A DNA stretch of 64,000 nucleotides from Glo-17 sp964637835 (GTDB lineage Bacteria > Krumholzibacteriota > Krumholzibacteriia > LZORAL124-64-63), in contig CAZWYF010000005.1 in assembly GCA_964637835.1 (NCBI GenBank), positions 62,001 through 126,000 on the forward strand, written 5' to 3'. The notes under the pieces were generated by a model. It was not told where the DNA came from. It was given only the letters and a program-made list of their open reading frames with translations, and made no database searches. The position numbers and the translations under genes were made by a program. Of the stretch, positions 31,288 to 40,168 are shown in pieces. Position 1 is the first letter of the stretch; each line of letters starts with the position of its first letter.

Positions 31288-32184
31288 ATGACCCAGCGCC
31301 TGCTCGTGGCCCTCGACATGGACGGCACCCTCCTGGCCACCGAGACCGAGGACCGTCTGCGCCGGCGCGAGATCGCCGCCCTGGAGGCCGTGCGCGCCGC
31401 GGGCCACGCGGTGGCCATCTGCACCGGCCGCAACCGCCGCTCCCTGGCCGGCCTGCTCGAGCGCAGCGCCTGGCATCCGGCCGACCTGCCCACCGTCACC
31501 CTCAACGGCGCGGTGGTCGACGGCGGGGCCGCGCGCGGCCTGCTGGCGCACCACAGCCTGCCGCGCCCCCTGGTGGCCCGCCTGGTGGCGCTCTTCATCG
31601 AGCACGGCGCCGTCCCCATGGTCTACGCCACCGAGGCGGACGACGGCCACCTGCACTACCTCGAAGCGCCCCCCAATTCCATCCTGCGCCACTACCTGGA
31701 GCACCGGCGCGAGCGCGTCGGCGCCCTCTCCGCCCATGCCGACCTCGATGCCGGCCTGCCGGAGGCCGCCCTGGAGGTGGGCACCATCGACCGCCGCGAG
31801 GTGATCGATCCCTTGACCGCGGCCATCCGCGCCGAGCTGGACGGCGCCGTCCGCGTGATCAACACCCGCTCGCTGCTCGGGCAGGGGCAGTACTTCTGGG
31901 CCGAGGCCTACCACCACGCCTGCAGCAAGGGCACCGGCGTGCAGCTGCTGGCCCGCGAGCTGGGCATCGCCCCGGACGCCATCGTGGCCATCGGCGACAA
32001 CTTCAACGACCTCGACATGTTCGCCGTGGCCTCCCTCGCGGTGGCCGTCCGCGGCGGACCGGAGGAGGTGCAGGCGGCGGCCGACCACGTGGCCGACGCG
32101 CCCGAGCAGAGCGGCGTGGCCGCCGTGCTCGAGCAGATCGCCGCCGGCACGTTCGAACCCCTGCGCGACGAGGAACCCGCATGA
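31288..32184 (+). CDS. Cof-type HAD-superfamily phosphatase
   Basis: 298 aa haloacid dehalogenase-like hydrolase with C2b cap (Cof/YidA type). Motif I is LDMDGTLLATETEDRLRRR with the nucleophile Asp, motif II ICTGRN, motif III the Lys in CSKGTGVQLLARELGI, and motif IV VAIGDNFNDLDMF. Such enzymes dephosphorylate sugar phosphates, PLP or flavin precursors; the substrate is not predictable. Its stop overlaps the start of the PLP-dependent decarboxylase gene (ATGA), so the two are translationally coupled. Confidence 0.9.
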   Translation: MTQRLLVALDMDGTLLATETEDRLRRREIAALEAVRAAGHAVAICTGRNRRSLAGLLERSAWHPADLPTVTLNGAVVDGGAARGLLAHHSLPRPLVARLVALFIEHGAVPMVYATEADDGHLHYLEAPPNSILRHYLEHRRERVGALSAHADLDAGLPEAALEVGTIDRREVIDPLTAAIRAELDGAVRVINTRSLLGQGQYFWAEAYHHACSKGTGVQLLARELGIAPDAIVAIGDNFNDLDMFAVASLAVAVRGGPEEVQAAADHVADAPEQSGVAAVLEQIAAGTFEPLRDEEPA

Positions 32185-33815
32185 GCAAGCCCCATCCCGA
32201 CCCCTGGCCCCTCGACGAGGGTGGCGCGCCCGAGGCGTCCCGCGATCCCGGCCGTCAGCCGGAGCTGGATTCCGGCCTGGAGAACCTGCGCCAGACGGGT
32301 TACGCCTTCGTGGACCTGGTGCTCGACTACTTCACCGGCCTGGAGGGCCGCCGCGTCTACGGCCCGGTGTCGCCCATGGGCCTGGACGACCTCTTCGCCG
32401 AGGACCTGCCCGAGGAGGGCACCTCCTTCGCCGAGCTGGTGCAGGAATGCCGCACCCGGGTCTTCCCCAACACCATGGCCATCGGCAGCCGCCGCTACTT
32501 CGGCATGATGAACCCGGCGCCATTGCCGGTGGCCGTGCTGGCCGAGGCGCTCACCGCGGCCATGAACCAGAACGCCGCCAGCTGGCGGCACGCGCCGGCG
32601 GGCACGGCCATCGAGAAGCGGGTGATCCGCTGGCTGTGCGACCTGTTCGGGTTGCCGGAGACCAGCTTCGGCACCTTCACCGACGGCGGCTCGCTGGCCA
32701 ACATCACCGGCCTGAAGCTGGCCATCAACCGGGCCCTCGGCCGCCACCTCTCCCAGCTGGACAACGACGCGCCGCCGGGACCGGAGATGGCGAAGCTCAC
32801 CTTCTACGTCTCCGACCAGGGCCACTACAGCTTCACCAAGGCGGTGGACCTGCTGGGCCTCGGCCGCGGGCAGCTGCGCAAGCTGCCCACCGACCGGCTC
32901 TACCGCATCGACCTGGCGGCCCTCGAGGCCGCCATCATCGCGGACCTGGAAGCGGGCCTGAAGCCATGCTGCGTGATCGGCATCGCCGGCACCACCAACA
33001 CCGGCTCCATCGACAAGCTGGCCGAGCTGGCGGCCATCGCCCGGCGCCACGACTGCTGGTACCACGTGGACGCGGCCTATGGGGGGGCGGTGGTGCTGTC
33101 GGATCGCTACCGGCCCATGCTGCGCGGCATGGAGGAGGCCGATTCGATCACCGTCGACCCCCACAAGTGGTTCTACATGCCCTTCTCCGCCGGCGGCATC
33201 CTGGTGCGCGAGGGCGACTTCCTGCGGCAGAGCTTCCTCGTGCACCCGGAGTACTACATGCAGAAGGTGCAGGCGGACGAGAACGGCGAGGCCGAGGAAT
33301 TCGACGAGTTCGGCCGGCGCATCATCCCCGACCCGCGCGGCTTCCACACCGGCGACAAGGTGAACTTCTTCCAGTACGGCATCGCCGGCAGCCGCCGCTT
33401 CAACGCCCTGAAGCTGTGGATGTCGCTCAAGCTGGTGGGCCGGCGCCAGTTCGGCGACTGGGTGGAGAACGACATCTACCTCGCCCGCCTGCTCGCCGGC
33501 CTGCTGCGGCGCGAGCCGGACTTCGAGGCCCTGGGCCCCAACACCCTGGGGGTGTGCAACGTGCGCTGGGTCCCGCGGAACTCCGATGGCGCGCCGCGGT
33601 TCGACGAGGAGCGCACCGACCAGCTCAATCGCCAGCTCCAGGAGCAGGTGGAGCGTGAAGGTGACGCCTGGTTCAGCTACACTGTCCTGCGCGGCCGGAC
33701 GGCCCTGCGCATGAACGTCGAGAACCGGCGCATGCGCCGCGAACACATCGAGCGGCTGGTGCGGGTGATCCGCCGCACCGCCGATCAGATCCTGCGCTCG
33801 CAGGTCAACCCGTAG
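32181..33815 (+). CDS. PLP-dependent group II amino-acid decarboxylase family protein
   Basis: 544 aa, fold-type I. It has FGMMNPAPLPVAVLAEALTA (substrate region of aromatic L-amino-acid and glutamate decarboxylases), TDGGSLANITGLKLAIN, the conserved His in SDQGHYSFTKAVDLLGLG, the Asp-Ala-Ala of WYHVDAAYGGAVVLS, and the Schiff-base Lys in SITVDPHKWFYMPFSAGG. The family includes aromatic, histidine, diaminobutyrate and glutamate decarboxylases and cysteine sulfinate enzymes; some members are aldehyde synthases. Specificity cannot be read. ATG at 32181 overlaps the HAD stop; the frame is open far upstream, but only because of codon bias. Confidence 0.9.
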   Translation: MSKPHPDPWPLDEGGAPEASRDPGRQPELDSGLENLRQTGYAFVDLVLDYFTGLEGRRVYGPVSPMGLDDLFAEDLPEEGTSFAELVQECRTRVFPNTMAIGSRRYFGMMNPAPLPVAVLAEALTAAMNQNAASWRHAPAGTAIEKRVIRWLCDLFGLPETSFGTFTDGGSLANITGLKLAINRALGRHLSQLDNDAPPGPEMAKLTFYVSDQGHYSFTKAVDLLGLGRGQLRKLPTDRLYRIDLAALEAAIIADLEAGLKPCCVIGIAGTTNTGSIDKLAELAAIARRHDCWYHVDAAYGGAVVLSDRYRPMLRGMEEADSITVDPHKWFYMPFSAGGILVREGDFLRQSFLVHPEYYMQKVQADENGEAEEFDEFGRRIIPDPRGFHTGDKVNFFQYGIAGSRRFNALKLWMSLKLVGRRQFGDWVENDIYLARLLAGLLRREPDFEALGPNTLGVCNVRWVPRNSDGAPRFDEERTDQLNRQLQEQVEREGDAWFSYTVLRGRTALRMNVENRRMRREHIERLVRVIRRTADQILRSQVNP

Positions 33816-33854
33816 ACCCCGGTCGTCAGACCGCTACCCGAGGAGACACCACTC

Positions 33855-34376
33855 ATGCGGACCCTGCGCCTGCTGCTCTGCCTGATCGTCCTGCTCTCGC
33901 TGGTCGCCGTTCCGGCGCTGGCCGGCCCCGCCGCCAGTCCCGGCAAGACCCAGCCGCCGCGGAGCACCGCCGACGTGGTCGCGGCTTCCGTCCAGCCCGC
34001 CCAGCTCTCGGGGATGGCCGGTGGCGAGGTGAGCTTCACCGTGCACCTGGACATCGCCGACACCTGGCACCTCTACGACCACAGCTACACCGAGGACCCC
34101 GAGGCCTTCTTCATCGGCCTGGACATGCTGCCCGGCGAGGGCGCGGATCTGGCCGGCTACAAGGCCGTCTTCCCCGCGGGCGACACCGGCGAGTTCATGG
34201 GCGAGGAGGTGGTCATGCTGCACCACGACGCCGAGATCGCGGTGACGGTGAAGCTGCCGCAGGACGCCAGCGGCCGGTGGGAGATCCCCCTGGTGATCAC
34301 CGCCCAGGCCTGCGACGACAAGGTCTGCCTGCAGCCCTCGGACATCCCGGTGACGGCCGAGGTGATGGTGGAGTGA
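33855..34376 (+). CDS. Secreted DsbD N-terminal-like (DsbD-alpha / 'DsbC-like') protein
   Basis: 173 aa with a cleavable signal (LLLCLIVLLSLVAVPALAG), then an immunoglobulin-like domain: FTVHLDIADTWHLYDHSYTEDP ... WEIPLVITAQACDDKVCLQPSD. The pattern AC(3)VC.QP near the C-terminus matches the redox pair of the DsbD alpha domain, which passes electrons from the membrane to periplasmic thiol oxidoreductases. Here the domain stands alone, without the DsbD membrane and thioredoxin domains, as in some cytochrome c biogenesis or TlpA-linked proteins. GAGGAG precedes ATG. The stop overlaps the next start (GTGA). Confidence 0.72.
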   Translation: MRTLRLLLCLIVLLSLVAVPALAGPAASPGKTQPPRSTADVVAASVQPAQLSGMAGGEVSFTVHLDIADTWHLYDHSYTEDPEAFFIGLDMLPGEGADLAGYKAVFPAGDTGEFMGEEVVMLHHDAEIAVTVKLPQDASGRWEIPLVITAQACDDKVCLQPSDIPVTAEVMVE

Positions 34377-34666
34377 ACCCGTCGCGGACCCAGGACGACC
34401 GCAACATCTACGTGGGCAGCCTGCCGCTCGACGCGGACGAGGCCGAGCTGCGCGCCCTCTTCGCGCCCCATGGCGAGGTGCTCTCGCTGCACCTGATCCG
34501 GGACCGCGAGACCGGCGCCAGCCGGGGCTTCGGCTTCGTCAAGCTGGATCCGGCCAGCGTGCAGGCCGCCGTGGACGCGCTTGACGGGATGGAGCTGCGG
34601 GGCTGTCGTGTGCGGGTGAACGTGGCCCGCGACAAGGGAGCGCGCGCGCCGCGGCGGCGGTACTGA
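34373..34666 (+). CDS. RNA-binding protein with one RRM domain
   Basis: 97 aa, a single RNA recognition motif as in bacterial and cyanobacterial Rbp proteins. RNP2 is NIYVGSLPLD, RNP1 is RGFGFVKL, and the C-terminus is basic (ARDKGARAPRRRY). It binds RNA or acts as chaperone, often in cold adaptation. The GTG at 34373 forms a GTGA overlap with the stop of the DsbD-alpha-like gene. It is the only start before RNP2, so coupled translation is likely although the two products act on opposite sides of the membrane. Confidence 0.9.
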   Translation: MNPSRTQDDRNIYVGSLPLDADEAELRALFAPHGEVLSLHLIRDRETGASRGFGFVKLDPASVQAAVDALDGMELRGCRVRVNVARDKGARAPRRRY

Positions 34667-34688
34667 CCCTGGACCGGAGGAGGCCCGC

Positions 34689-35045
34689 ATGTTCCCGTTC
34701 GTCATGCACTGGCTGGTGGTCGCGGTGGCCCTGGGCCTGACGGCCTGGCTGGTGCCCGGGGTGGCGGTGTCGTCCCCGCTGGCCCTGCTCGTGGCGGCCC
34801 TGGTCTACGGCTTCCTCAACGCCCTGCTCAAGCCGGTGCTGGTGATCCTCACCCTGCCGCTGACCATCCTGACCCTGGGCCTGTTCTACCTGGTGCTCAA
34901 CGCCATCCTCTTCGCCCTGGCCTCGGTGCTGGTCCCGGGCTTCGCGGTGGCCGGCTTCGGCCCGGCGTTCGTCGGCGCCATCATCATGAGCCTGCTCTCC
35001 ATGCTCCTGGGCTGGCTGACGGGCACGGGGCAGCGGCCCGCCTGA
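34689..35045 (+). CDS. Phage-holin-4-superfamily small membrane protein
   Basis: 118 aa, almost entirely membrane: helices MHWLVVAVALGLTAWLVPGV, LALLVAALVYGFLNALLKPVLVIL, a Pro-containing LTLPLTILTLGLFYLVLNAILFALAS helix, and FVGAIIMSLLSMLLGW. The motif N.LLKPVL..LTLPLTILTLGLF is the signature of the PF04020 family, found in most bacteria and not known to be a true holin. The GGAGGAG ribosome site lies 4-11 bases before the ATG. Probably co-transcribed with the RRM gene. Confidence 0.88.
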   Translation: MFPFVMHWLVVAVALGLTAWLVPGVAVSSPLALLVAALVYGFLNALLKPVLVILTLPLTILTLGLFYLVLNAILFALASVLVPGFAVAGFGPAFVGAIIMSLLSMLLGWLTGTGQRPA

Positions 35046-35124
35046 TCACGCCGCCTTCTCTCGCCCCCCTCGCGGAGGCGCGCGCCCCGCCGCGCGCCGC
35101 GCGGCACCGCGCGCGAGGCAGGGG

Positions 35125-35153
35125 TTGGTTCGCGGATTCCGATCCTGTATTCT
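35125..35153 (+). promoter_or_regulatory. Promoter of the secreted beta-propeller-like protein gene
   Basis: TTGGTT (35125-35130), 17 bases, TATTCT (35148-35153), in an AT-richer stretch after a very GC-rich segment. The leader of about 110 bases before ATG 35270 shows no clear structured element. Confidence 0.5.
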
Positions 35154-35269
35154 CAGTGGCGTTCGCCGCTGGCCACGCCAGTGGTGCGCTGCCCCGGGAC
35201 CCGGTCCGCCACGGCCGAATCACCGGCCACGGGCGTTCTGCCGCCGGGCCCGCAGCCGGGAGTGCCGCC

Positions 35270-37690
35270 ATGCGCCGGATCTCGCCCGCCCTCATCGCCG
35301 TCGCCCTGTTCCTCGCCGTCCTGGTCCCGACCCCCGCGCTGGCGGACGGGCCGGACTGCTTCCCGTACGAGACCACCAGCGCGTGGAGCGATCCCCTCGG
35401 GCTCGACGAGCCGGTGGTGGCCATCGCCGGGAGCGAGGGCCTGCTGGCCTGCGCCACCGCTGCGCGGCTGTTCCTGGTGGACGTGACCGACCCCGCGGCA
35501 CCGGCGGTGCTGGGCAGCACGGACCTCGCCGCGCCGGCCACGGTGCTGGCCATCTGCGGGACGCACGTGGTCGCCGGCGGCCAGCTCGCCCACCTCTACG
35601 ACATCGCCGATCCCACGACGCCCATGCTGGTCGCGACCGAGAACCTGCTCTCGACGGTAAGGGACCTCGCGGCCGGCCCGCACTGGCTCGCGGCGGTCAC
35701 CGACCATGGCGCCCTCCACGTCTGGCGGCGCCCCCTCGATCCCGCCTTCGTGGCGGACTGGACCGTCTCCGCCGCGGGGCACGTCCATGGCGTGGCGGCC
35801 TGGCAGGAGCGCCTGGTCGCCGCGGCCGATGAGCTCGTGGTCCTCGCCGTGCCCGCGGCCGGCGAGCCGGGAACGCCGGTGGTGGAGCGGTCCTTCCGGC
35901 CGGTGCCCGAGCCGTACTGGGGCCGGCCGCTGGATCTGGCCGTGGCCGGAGACGTCGCCCTCGTGTCCTTCGAATGGTGGATCCCCGTGGCGGCGCCGGC
36001 GGCGGGCCACCGCGTCGACGGCGGTGATGAGCGCCCACAGGCCGCGGGCCGCGACGAGCCCCTCGAGCCGGCGCTCCTGGTGGGGGTCGACCTCGCCGCC
36101 ACCGCCGATCCCGGGCAGCATCCCGCCTCCTACCGGCAATTGATGCACGCGCCGCGGCCGGCGCTGGCGTCCACCGGAACGGCCCTGGCCGTGGCGGGCG
36201 AGTCGCTGCTGGTCTGCACGCCCGACGCCCTGCTGGCGGGCCCGTGGCTCCAGCCGGCGCTGGCGTTCCCGTCCGACCTCGAGACCCGGCTGGCCGGCGC
36301 CGGCTCGCTGCTCGCCCGCCTCGATGGCGGCGTGGTCCGCCTGCTGCCCACCGCGCCGGTGGTGGCGGCGGACCCGCTGGTCCAGTCCCCGGCGGTCCGC
36401 CGCGGGCGCCTCCTGGGTCGCTGGACCACCCACGACACGGCGGATCACCCCCTGCAGACCGTCTACGAGCGGCAGCTCCTCTACCACGAGGACCCCCGGG
36501 CCCCGCGCCTGGTCGCCACGTTCTCCATGGTCGATCACCTGGAGCTCGGTCATGGCGCCCAGCTGGTGGCGGCCGATGGTGCGCTGGCGGTGGTCGAGAT
36601 CTACGATGCGACCGGTCCCTTCGCCCGGCAGCTCCATGACGGCAGCCTGCCGGACCCGGCCCCGGTTCCGCTGGACGTGCCCATGGAGGAGCTGGCGCTC
36701 TCGGGACCGCGTCTGGTCGCGGCCGCCGGCGGCGACCTCGTCTGCGTGGATCTCGCCGACCCCGCCGCGCCGCAGGACGCCGGGTCGCTCGCCCTGGGGG
36801 CCGGCGGCATCGTGCGGCTGGAGTTCCTCGATCCCCATCACGTCCTGGCCTGGACCCATGCCCACTGGGCCACCGTGGACGTGAGCGATCTGGACGCCCC
36901 GCAGCTGGTGGCCATGGCGCCGCGTGCCGGCGGTCCCCTCGGCGTGGCGAACGGCCTGGTCTTCACGCGCGACGACGGCGGCACCATGAGCATCCACGAC
37001 CTGCAGCTGCAGCTGGTCGGTCAGGTGTCCGGCCAGGGGTTCGCCTCGGCCATGGCCAGCCGTGGCGACCTGGTCGCCGTGGCCTGGCGCGACGAGGGCG
37101 TGGACCTGGTCGACCTCTCCGACCCGGGTCAGCCGACGCGTCTGCAGCGCACGGTCGACCCCGGCGGCCAGTACGTCTACGGCCTGGGCTTCGGCGAGCC
37201 GGCCTCCGGCGGCGAGGTCGTCCACCTGGCCATGGGGCGCAACGGGGTGCAGGTGGCCCTGTTGCACCCGGCGGCCGGTGGCCGGATCCTGGGTGGAGTG
37301 GGCGAGGACGCCACGGCGCTGACGGTGACCGACGTGGGGGTGCTGACGCCCAGGTCGTCGTGGCCGCTGCAGTGCGGCGTGATCACCGCCACCGGGCCGC
37401 AGGTGCCCGCGGCGGCGCGGCCCCTGCTGACGGTGGCGCCCAACCCGTTCAATCCGCGCACGAGCATCCGCTTCGCGGTGCCGCGCCCCGGGCCGGCGAC
37501 GCTGAGCCTGCTGGATCTGCGGGGCCGGCTGGTGCGCCGACTGGCTGACGGCGACCTGGCCGCCGGCCAGCACACGCGGGTCTGGGACGGGACCGATCGC
37601 CACGGCCGTCCGGTGAGCGCGGGCGTCTACCTGCTGCAGCTGCGGACCAGCGGGGGCGTGGCCACCGGCCGCCTGGCCCTCGTCCGCTGA
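35270..37690 (+). CDS. Secreted beta-propeller-like (LVIVD-type repeats) protein with C-terminal FlgD-like Ig domain
   Basis: 806 aa. A signal peptide (ISPALIAVALFLAVLVPTPALA) is followed by repeated units of the LVIVD type in which a strand is followed by 'VD(V/L)(T/S)DP..P': LFLVDVTDPAAPAVLG, HLYDIADPTTPMLV, LVCVDLADPAAPQDAG, WATVDVSDLDAPQLVA, VDLVDLSDPGQPTRLQ. These should form a beta-propeller. The last about 85 residues, VAPNPFNPRTSIRFAVPRPG ... GRPVSAGVYLLQLRTSGG, are a FlgD-like Ig domain as seen at the C-termini of exported proteins in FCB-group phyla. It is probably cell-surface or released; ligand unknown. ATG 35270 begins the signal; 38 more open codons lie upstream. Confidence 0.8.
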   Translation: MRRISPALIAVALFLAVLVPTPALADGPDCFPYETTSAWSDPLGLDEPVVAIAGSEGLLACATAARLFLVDVTDPAAPAVLGSTDLAAPATVLAICGTHVVAGGQLAHLYDIADPTTPMLVATENLLSTVRDLAAGPHWLAAVTDHGALHVWRRPLDPAFVADWTVSAAGHVHGVAAWQERLVAAADELVVLAVPAAGEPGTPVVERSFRPVPEPYWGRPLDLAVAGDVALVSFEWWIPVAAPAAGHRVDGGDERPQAAGRDEPLEPALLVGVDLAATADPGQHPASYRQLMHAPRPALASTGTALAVAGESLLVCTPDALLAGPWLQPALAFPSDLETRLAGAGSLLARLDGGVVRLLPTAPVVAADPLVQSPAVRRGRLLGRWTTHDTADHPLQTVYERQLLYHEDPRAPRLVATFSMVDHLELGHGAQLVAADGALAVVEIYDATGPFARQLHDGSLPDPAPVPLDVPMEELALSGPRLVAAAGGDLVCVDLADPAAPQDAGSLALGAGGIVRLEFLDPHHVLAWTHAHWATVDVSDLDAPQLVAMAPRAGGPLGVANGLVFTRDDGGTMSIHDLQLQLVGQVSGQGFASAMASRGDLVAVAWRDEGVDLVDLSDPGQPTRLQRTVDPGGQYVYGLGFGEPASGGEVVHLAMGRNGVQVALLHPAAGGRILGGVGEDATALTVTDVGVLTPRSSWPLQCGVITATGPQVPAAARPLLTVAPNPFNPRTSIRFAVPRPGPATLSLLDLRGRLVRRLADGDLAAGQHTRVWDGTDRHGRPVSAGVYLLQLRTSGGVATGRLALVR

Positions 37691-37718
37691 TCCGCCATCA
37701 CACCCCGGAAGGAGCGTC

Positions 37719-38666
37719 ATGAACCTCTCGTTCACCCGCGCGGCCATCATCGGCGCCACCGGCCCTACGGGCCGGCATCTGGCCACCGAGCTCCGCCTCC
37801 GCGGCGTGGCCGTCACCGCGGTCTCCCGGTCCACGGACAAGCTGCGCCGCTGGTTCGCCGAGCCCGAGACCGAGCGCATCGCCGCCGACGCCCTGGACGC
37901 CGACGCCCTGCGCGCCGCCGTCAGCGGCTGCGATCTGGTGGTCGACAGCGTGGGCCTGCCGCCCGAGCACATGGACCGGCACGCGGCCATCGCCGAGCAC
38001 GTGATCGCGGCCGCCGCGGCGGCGGGCGCACGCCTGCTGCACGTGTCGAGCTTCTGGTCGTTCCTGCCGGTGCGGTCGTTGCCGGTGAGCGAGGACCACC
38101 CGCGCGAGGGGGGCAACAGCTACGCCCGGGCCCGCCGCGCCGCCGAGGACGTGATGCTCGCGGCCGGCGCCTGCGTGGTCCACCTGCCCGACTTCTTCGG
38201 GCCGGGCGTCCACACTTCCACCCTGCAGGGGCCGCTCCAGGAGGCGCTCGCCGGCAAGCGCATGAGCTGGCTCGGCTCGCCCGACACGGAGCGGGAGTAC
38301 GCCTATGTCCCCGACGCCATGGCCCTGGTGGCCGATCTCGCCCTGCGCGAGGAAGCGTACGGGCGGTCCTGGCTGGTCCCGGGCAGCGGGCCGCTGAGCG
38401 GCCGGCAAGCGGCGGCCATCGCCGGCGAGCATCTCGGCCGCGAGGTCAAGCTGCGGGCGGTGCCCGGCTGGCTGGCGCGGCTGGCCGCCCAGATCACCCC
38501 GGCGCTCCGCCCGTTCCGGCCCATCCTCGGCGACTACCTGCAGCCCATCGCCTACGACGCCAGCCGCCTGCGCCGCCTCCTCGGAGAGGTCCATCCGGCC
38601 CCTTACGCTCCGGCCATCGGGGCCACCCTCGAGGCCATGCGCCAGGCGGAGGCTGAGGGCCGGTAG
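37719..38666 (+). CDS. NAD(P)-binding SDR-family (atypical/extended) protein
   Basis: 315 aa with the nucleotide loop AAIIGATGPTGRHLATELRLRG at the N-terminus. VDSVGLPPEHM, LLHVSSFWSFLPV, and the YARARRAAEDVMLAAG helix sit in the place of the catalytic YxxxK, where Lys is replaced by Arg (YARAR). PDFFGPGVHTSTLQGPLQEAL is a typical substrate loop of NAD-dependent epimerase-like proteins. Because the canonical YxxxK is altered, it may be an atypical SDR with weak or no catalysis. AAGGAG lies 8 bases before the ATG. Confidence 0.78.
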   Translation: MNLSFTRAAIIGATGPTGRHLATELRLRGVAVTAVSRSTDKLRRWFAEPETERIAADALDADALRAAVSGCDLVVDSVGLPPEHMDRHAAIAEHVIAAAAAAGARLLHVSSFWSFLPVRSLPVSEDHPREGGNSYARARRAAEDVMLAAGACVVHLPDFFGPGVHTSTLQGPLQEALAGKRMSWLGSPDTEREYAYVPDAMALVADLALREEAYGRSWLVPGSGPLSGRQAAAIAGEHLGREVKLRAVPGWLARLAAQITPALRPFRPILGDYLQPIAYDASRLRRLLGEVHPAPYAPAIGATLEAMRQAEAEGR

Positions 38667-38724
38667 CGGCCGATCCCGGCCATTTCCGCCGTCACGGCCT
38701 CCCTGCCCGGGGCCCGCCATCCCG

Positions 38725-38753
38725 ATGACACCTGCCAGCCCTCTCCTTACGGT
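38725..38753 (+). promoter_or_regulatory. Promoter of the PRC-barrel protein gene
   Basis: ATGACA (38725-38730), 17 bases, TACGGT (38748-38753), then GGG. A good sigma70 match with the window's TAnnnT-GGG style. Confidence 0.5.
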
Positions 38754-38836
38754 GGGCGTGAAGGACGCTGCCACCATCGCGGCGCCGGCCGGTCCGCGCC
38801 CGGACCGCCGCCCGGTGGCCCGAGGAAGGAGAGACC

Positions 38837-40150
38837 ATGCGATCGCGAATGATCCTCGCCGCCATGGCCACGACGGCCCTGCTGGTGTCCGTCCCGGCCC
38901 TGGCCGGAGCTGGCGACCAGTCCGGCAGCCAGTCCGGCGACCAGTCCGGCGACCAGTCCAGCGACCAGACGCGCCAGGCGGCCTACCAGCCGCGCCTGAT
39001 GAACGTCGATCAGCTCATCGGCCAGCCCGTCGAGAGCCGCACCGGCCAGGACCTGGGCAAGCTCCACGAGCTGGTCATGGATCCCCGCCGCAACGGCATC
39101 GCCTACGCGGTGATCGCCCATGGCGGCTTCATGAGCTTCGGCGCCGACCACTTCGCCATCCCCTGGACCGGCCTGGAGATCGTTCCCGGCGCCGTGCCCG
39201 AGCACACGAAGATCGTGATCGACGCCACGCGCAGCCGCCTGCAGCGCGCGCAACGTTACGATGACGACTGGCCGCACGTCGGCGACCCCCGCTTCATCGA
39301 GGCCGTGCATGCGGCCTTCGACAGCGAGCACACCACCGAGGGCGAGCAGCCCGGGTGGCGCCAGGAGATGGCGGACATCCAGGGCCAGGTGGACACGGCC
39401 GACCATCGGGGTCGCCGCCTGGGCAGGCTGGCCGGGACGGATGTCTCCTGCGCCAGCATGGACCACCTCGGCGACGTCGAGCACCTGCTGGTGGACGTCA
39501 ACCGCGGCCACCTCGCCTACGTGATCGTCGACGTGAAGGACCAGGTGGCGAAGCCGGACGCCCTGGGGACCGAGATGGTGGCCGTCCCCTGGCATGCCGT
39601 GCAGGTGCGCGGCACGACCATCCACGTGGACACCACGCCGCAGACGCTGCGGAACCTCGCCTACCAGCCGGATGAACGCTGGAGGCTCGAGGATCCCGAC
39701 CATGCGCTGCAGATGCACCGGCAGATGCAGCTGGAGCCGTACTGGGTGGTGAGCATCTGGAAGCCCGAGAAGTACCAGGTGCCCGCCGATCGGCTGGCGC
39801 GCGACCGGATGTCGACGGGCGAGATCATGACCGTGGTCGGCGAGATCACGGGCGTCGAGCGCGACGGCGAGGCCGTGACCCTGCACGTGGCCACCGACGC
39901 GGGCAAGACCTACGTGGTGGACGCCGGGACGTCCGCCGACCTGAAGGCGATCTCGGTCGAGCAGGGCGATCACGTGGCGGTCCGGGGCCGCCGGCCCGGG
40001 GACGACCCGAAGGACGACCCGAAGGACGACCCGAAGGACGACCCGAAGCGAGACGTCGACCTGGTGGCCCACGTGATCAGCAAGGACGACCAGAGCGTCC
40101 ATGTGGCCGCCCGGCCCGCCAGCGGTTCCGCCCAGCGTTACGGCAACTGA
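38837..40150 (+). CDS. Exported protein with two PRC-barrel domains and low-complexity repeats
   Basis: 437 aa. A signal peptide (ILAAMATTALLVSVPALAG) is followed by four and a half GDQS-type tetrapeptides (residues about 26-44). PRC-barrel 1 is VDQLIGQPVESRTGQDLGKLHELVMDP...YAVIAHGG (about 55-135) and PRC-barrel 2 is LAGTDVSCASMDHLGDVEHLLVDV (about 195-280). An OB-like domain, GEIMTVVGEITGVERDGEAVTLHV, follows. It carries four DDPK repeats inside a loop before its last strand. PRC-barrels usually adapt to RNA-processing or photosynthetic complexes in the cytoplasm; exported ones occur in envelope-stress proteins of unknown role. GAAGGAG precedes ATG. Confidence 0.75.
   Translation: MRSRMILAAMATTALLVSVPALAGAGDQSGSQSGDQSGDQSSDQTRQAAYQPRLMNVDQLIGQPVESRTGQDLGKLHELVMDPRRNGIAYAVIAHGGFMSFGADHFAIPWTGLEIVPGAVPEHTKIVIDATRSRLQRAQRYDDDWPHVGDPRFIEAVHAAFDSEHTTEGEQPGWRQEMADIQGQVDTADHRGRRLGRLAGTDVSCASMDHLGDVEHLLVDVNRGHLAYVIVDVKDQVAKPDALGTEMVAVPWHAVQVRGTTIHVDTTPQTLRNLAYQPDERWRLEDPDHALQMHRQMQLEPYWVVSIWKPEKYQVPADRLARDRMSTGEIMTVVGEITGVERDGEAVTLHVATDAGKTYVVDAGTSADLKAISVEQGDHVAVRGRRPGDDPKDDPKDDPKDDPKRDVDLVAHVISKDDQSVHVAARPASGSAQRYGN
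38912..38968 (+). repeat. 12-base coding tandem repeat (GDQS)
   Basis: The unit GGCGACCAGTCC occurs about 4.75 times in the PRC-barrel gene, just after the signal peptide. The period is a multiple of three, so copy changes do not break the frame. Confidence 0.75.
40001..40048 (+). repeat. 12-base coding tandem repeat (DDPK)
   Basis: Four exact copies of GACGACCCGAAG in the C-terminal part of the PRC-barrel gene. The perfect identity of the copies suggests recent expansion by slippage or unequal crossing over. Confidence 0.85.
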
Positions 40151-40168
40151 TCGGACGGAGGCATGCTC

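Noticed and set aside
37400..37690. Type IX secretion sorting signal on the beta-propeller-like protein
   Set aside because: The APNPFNP...GVYLLQL domain matches the FlgD-like Ig type; no T9SS genes are present, so the route of export is left open.
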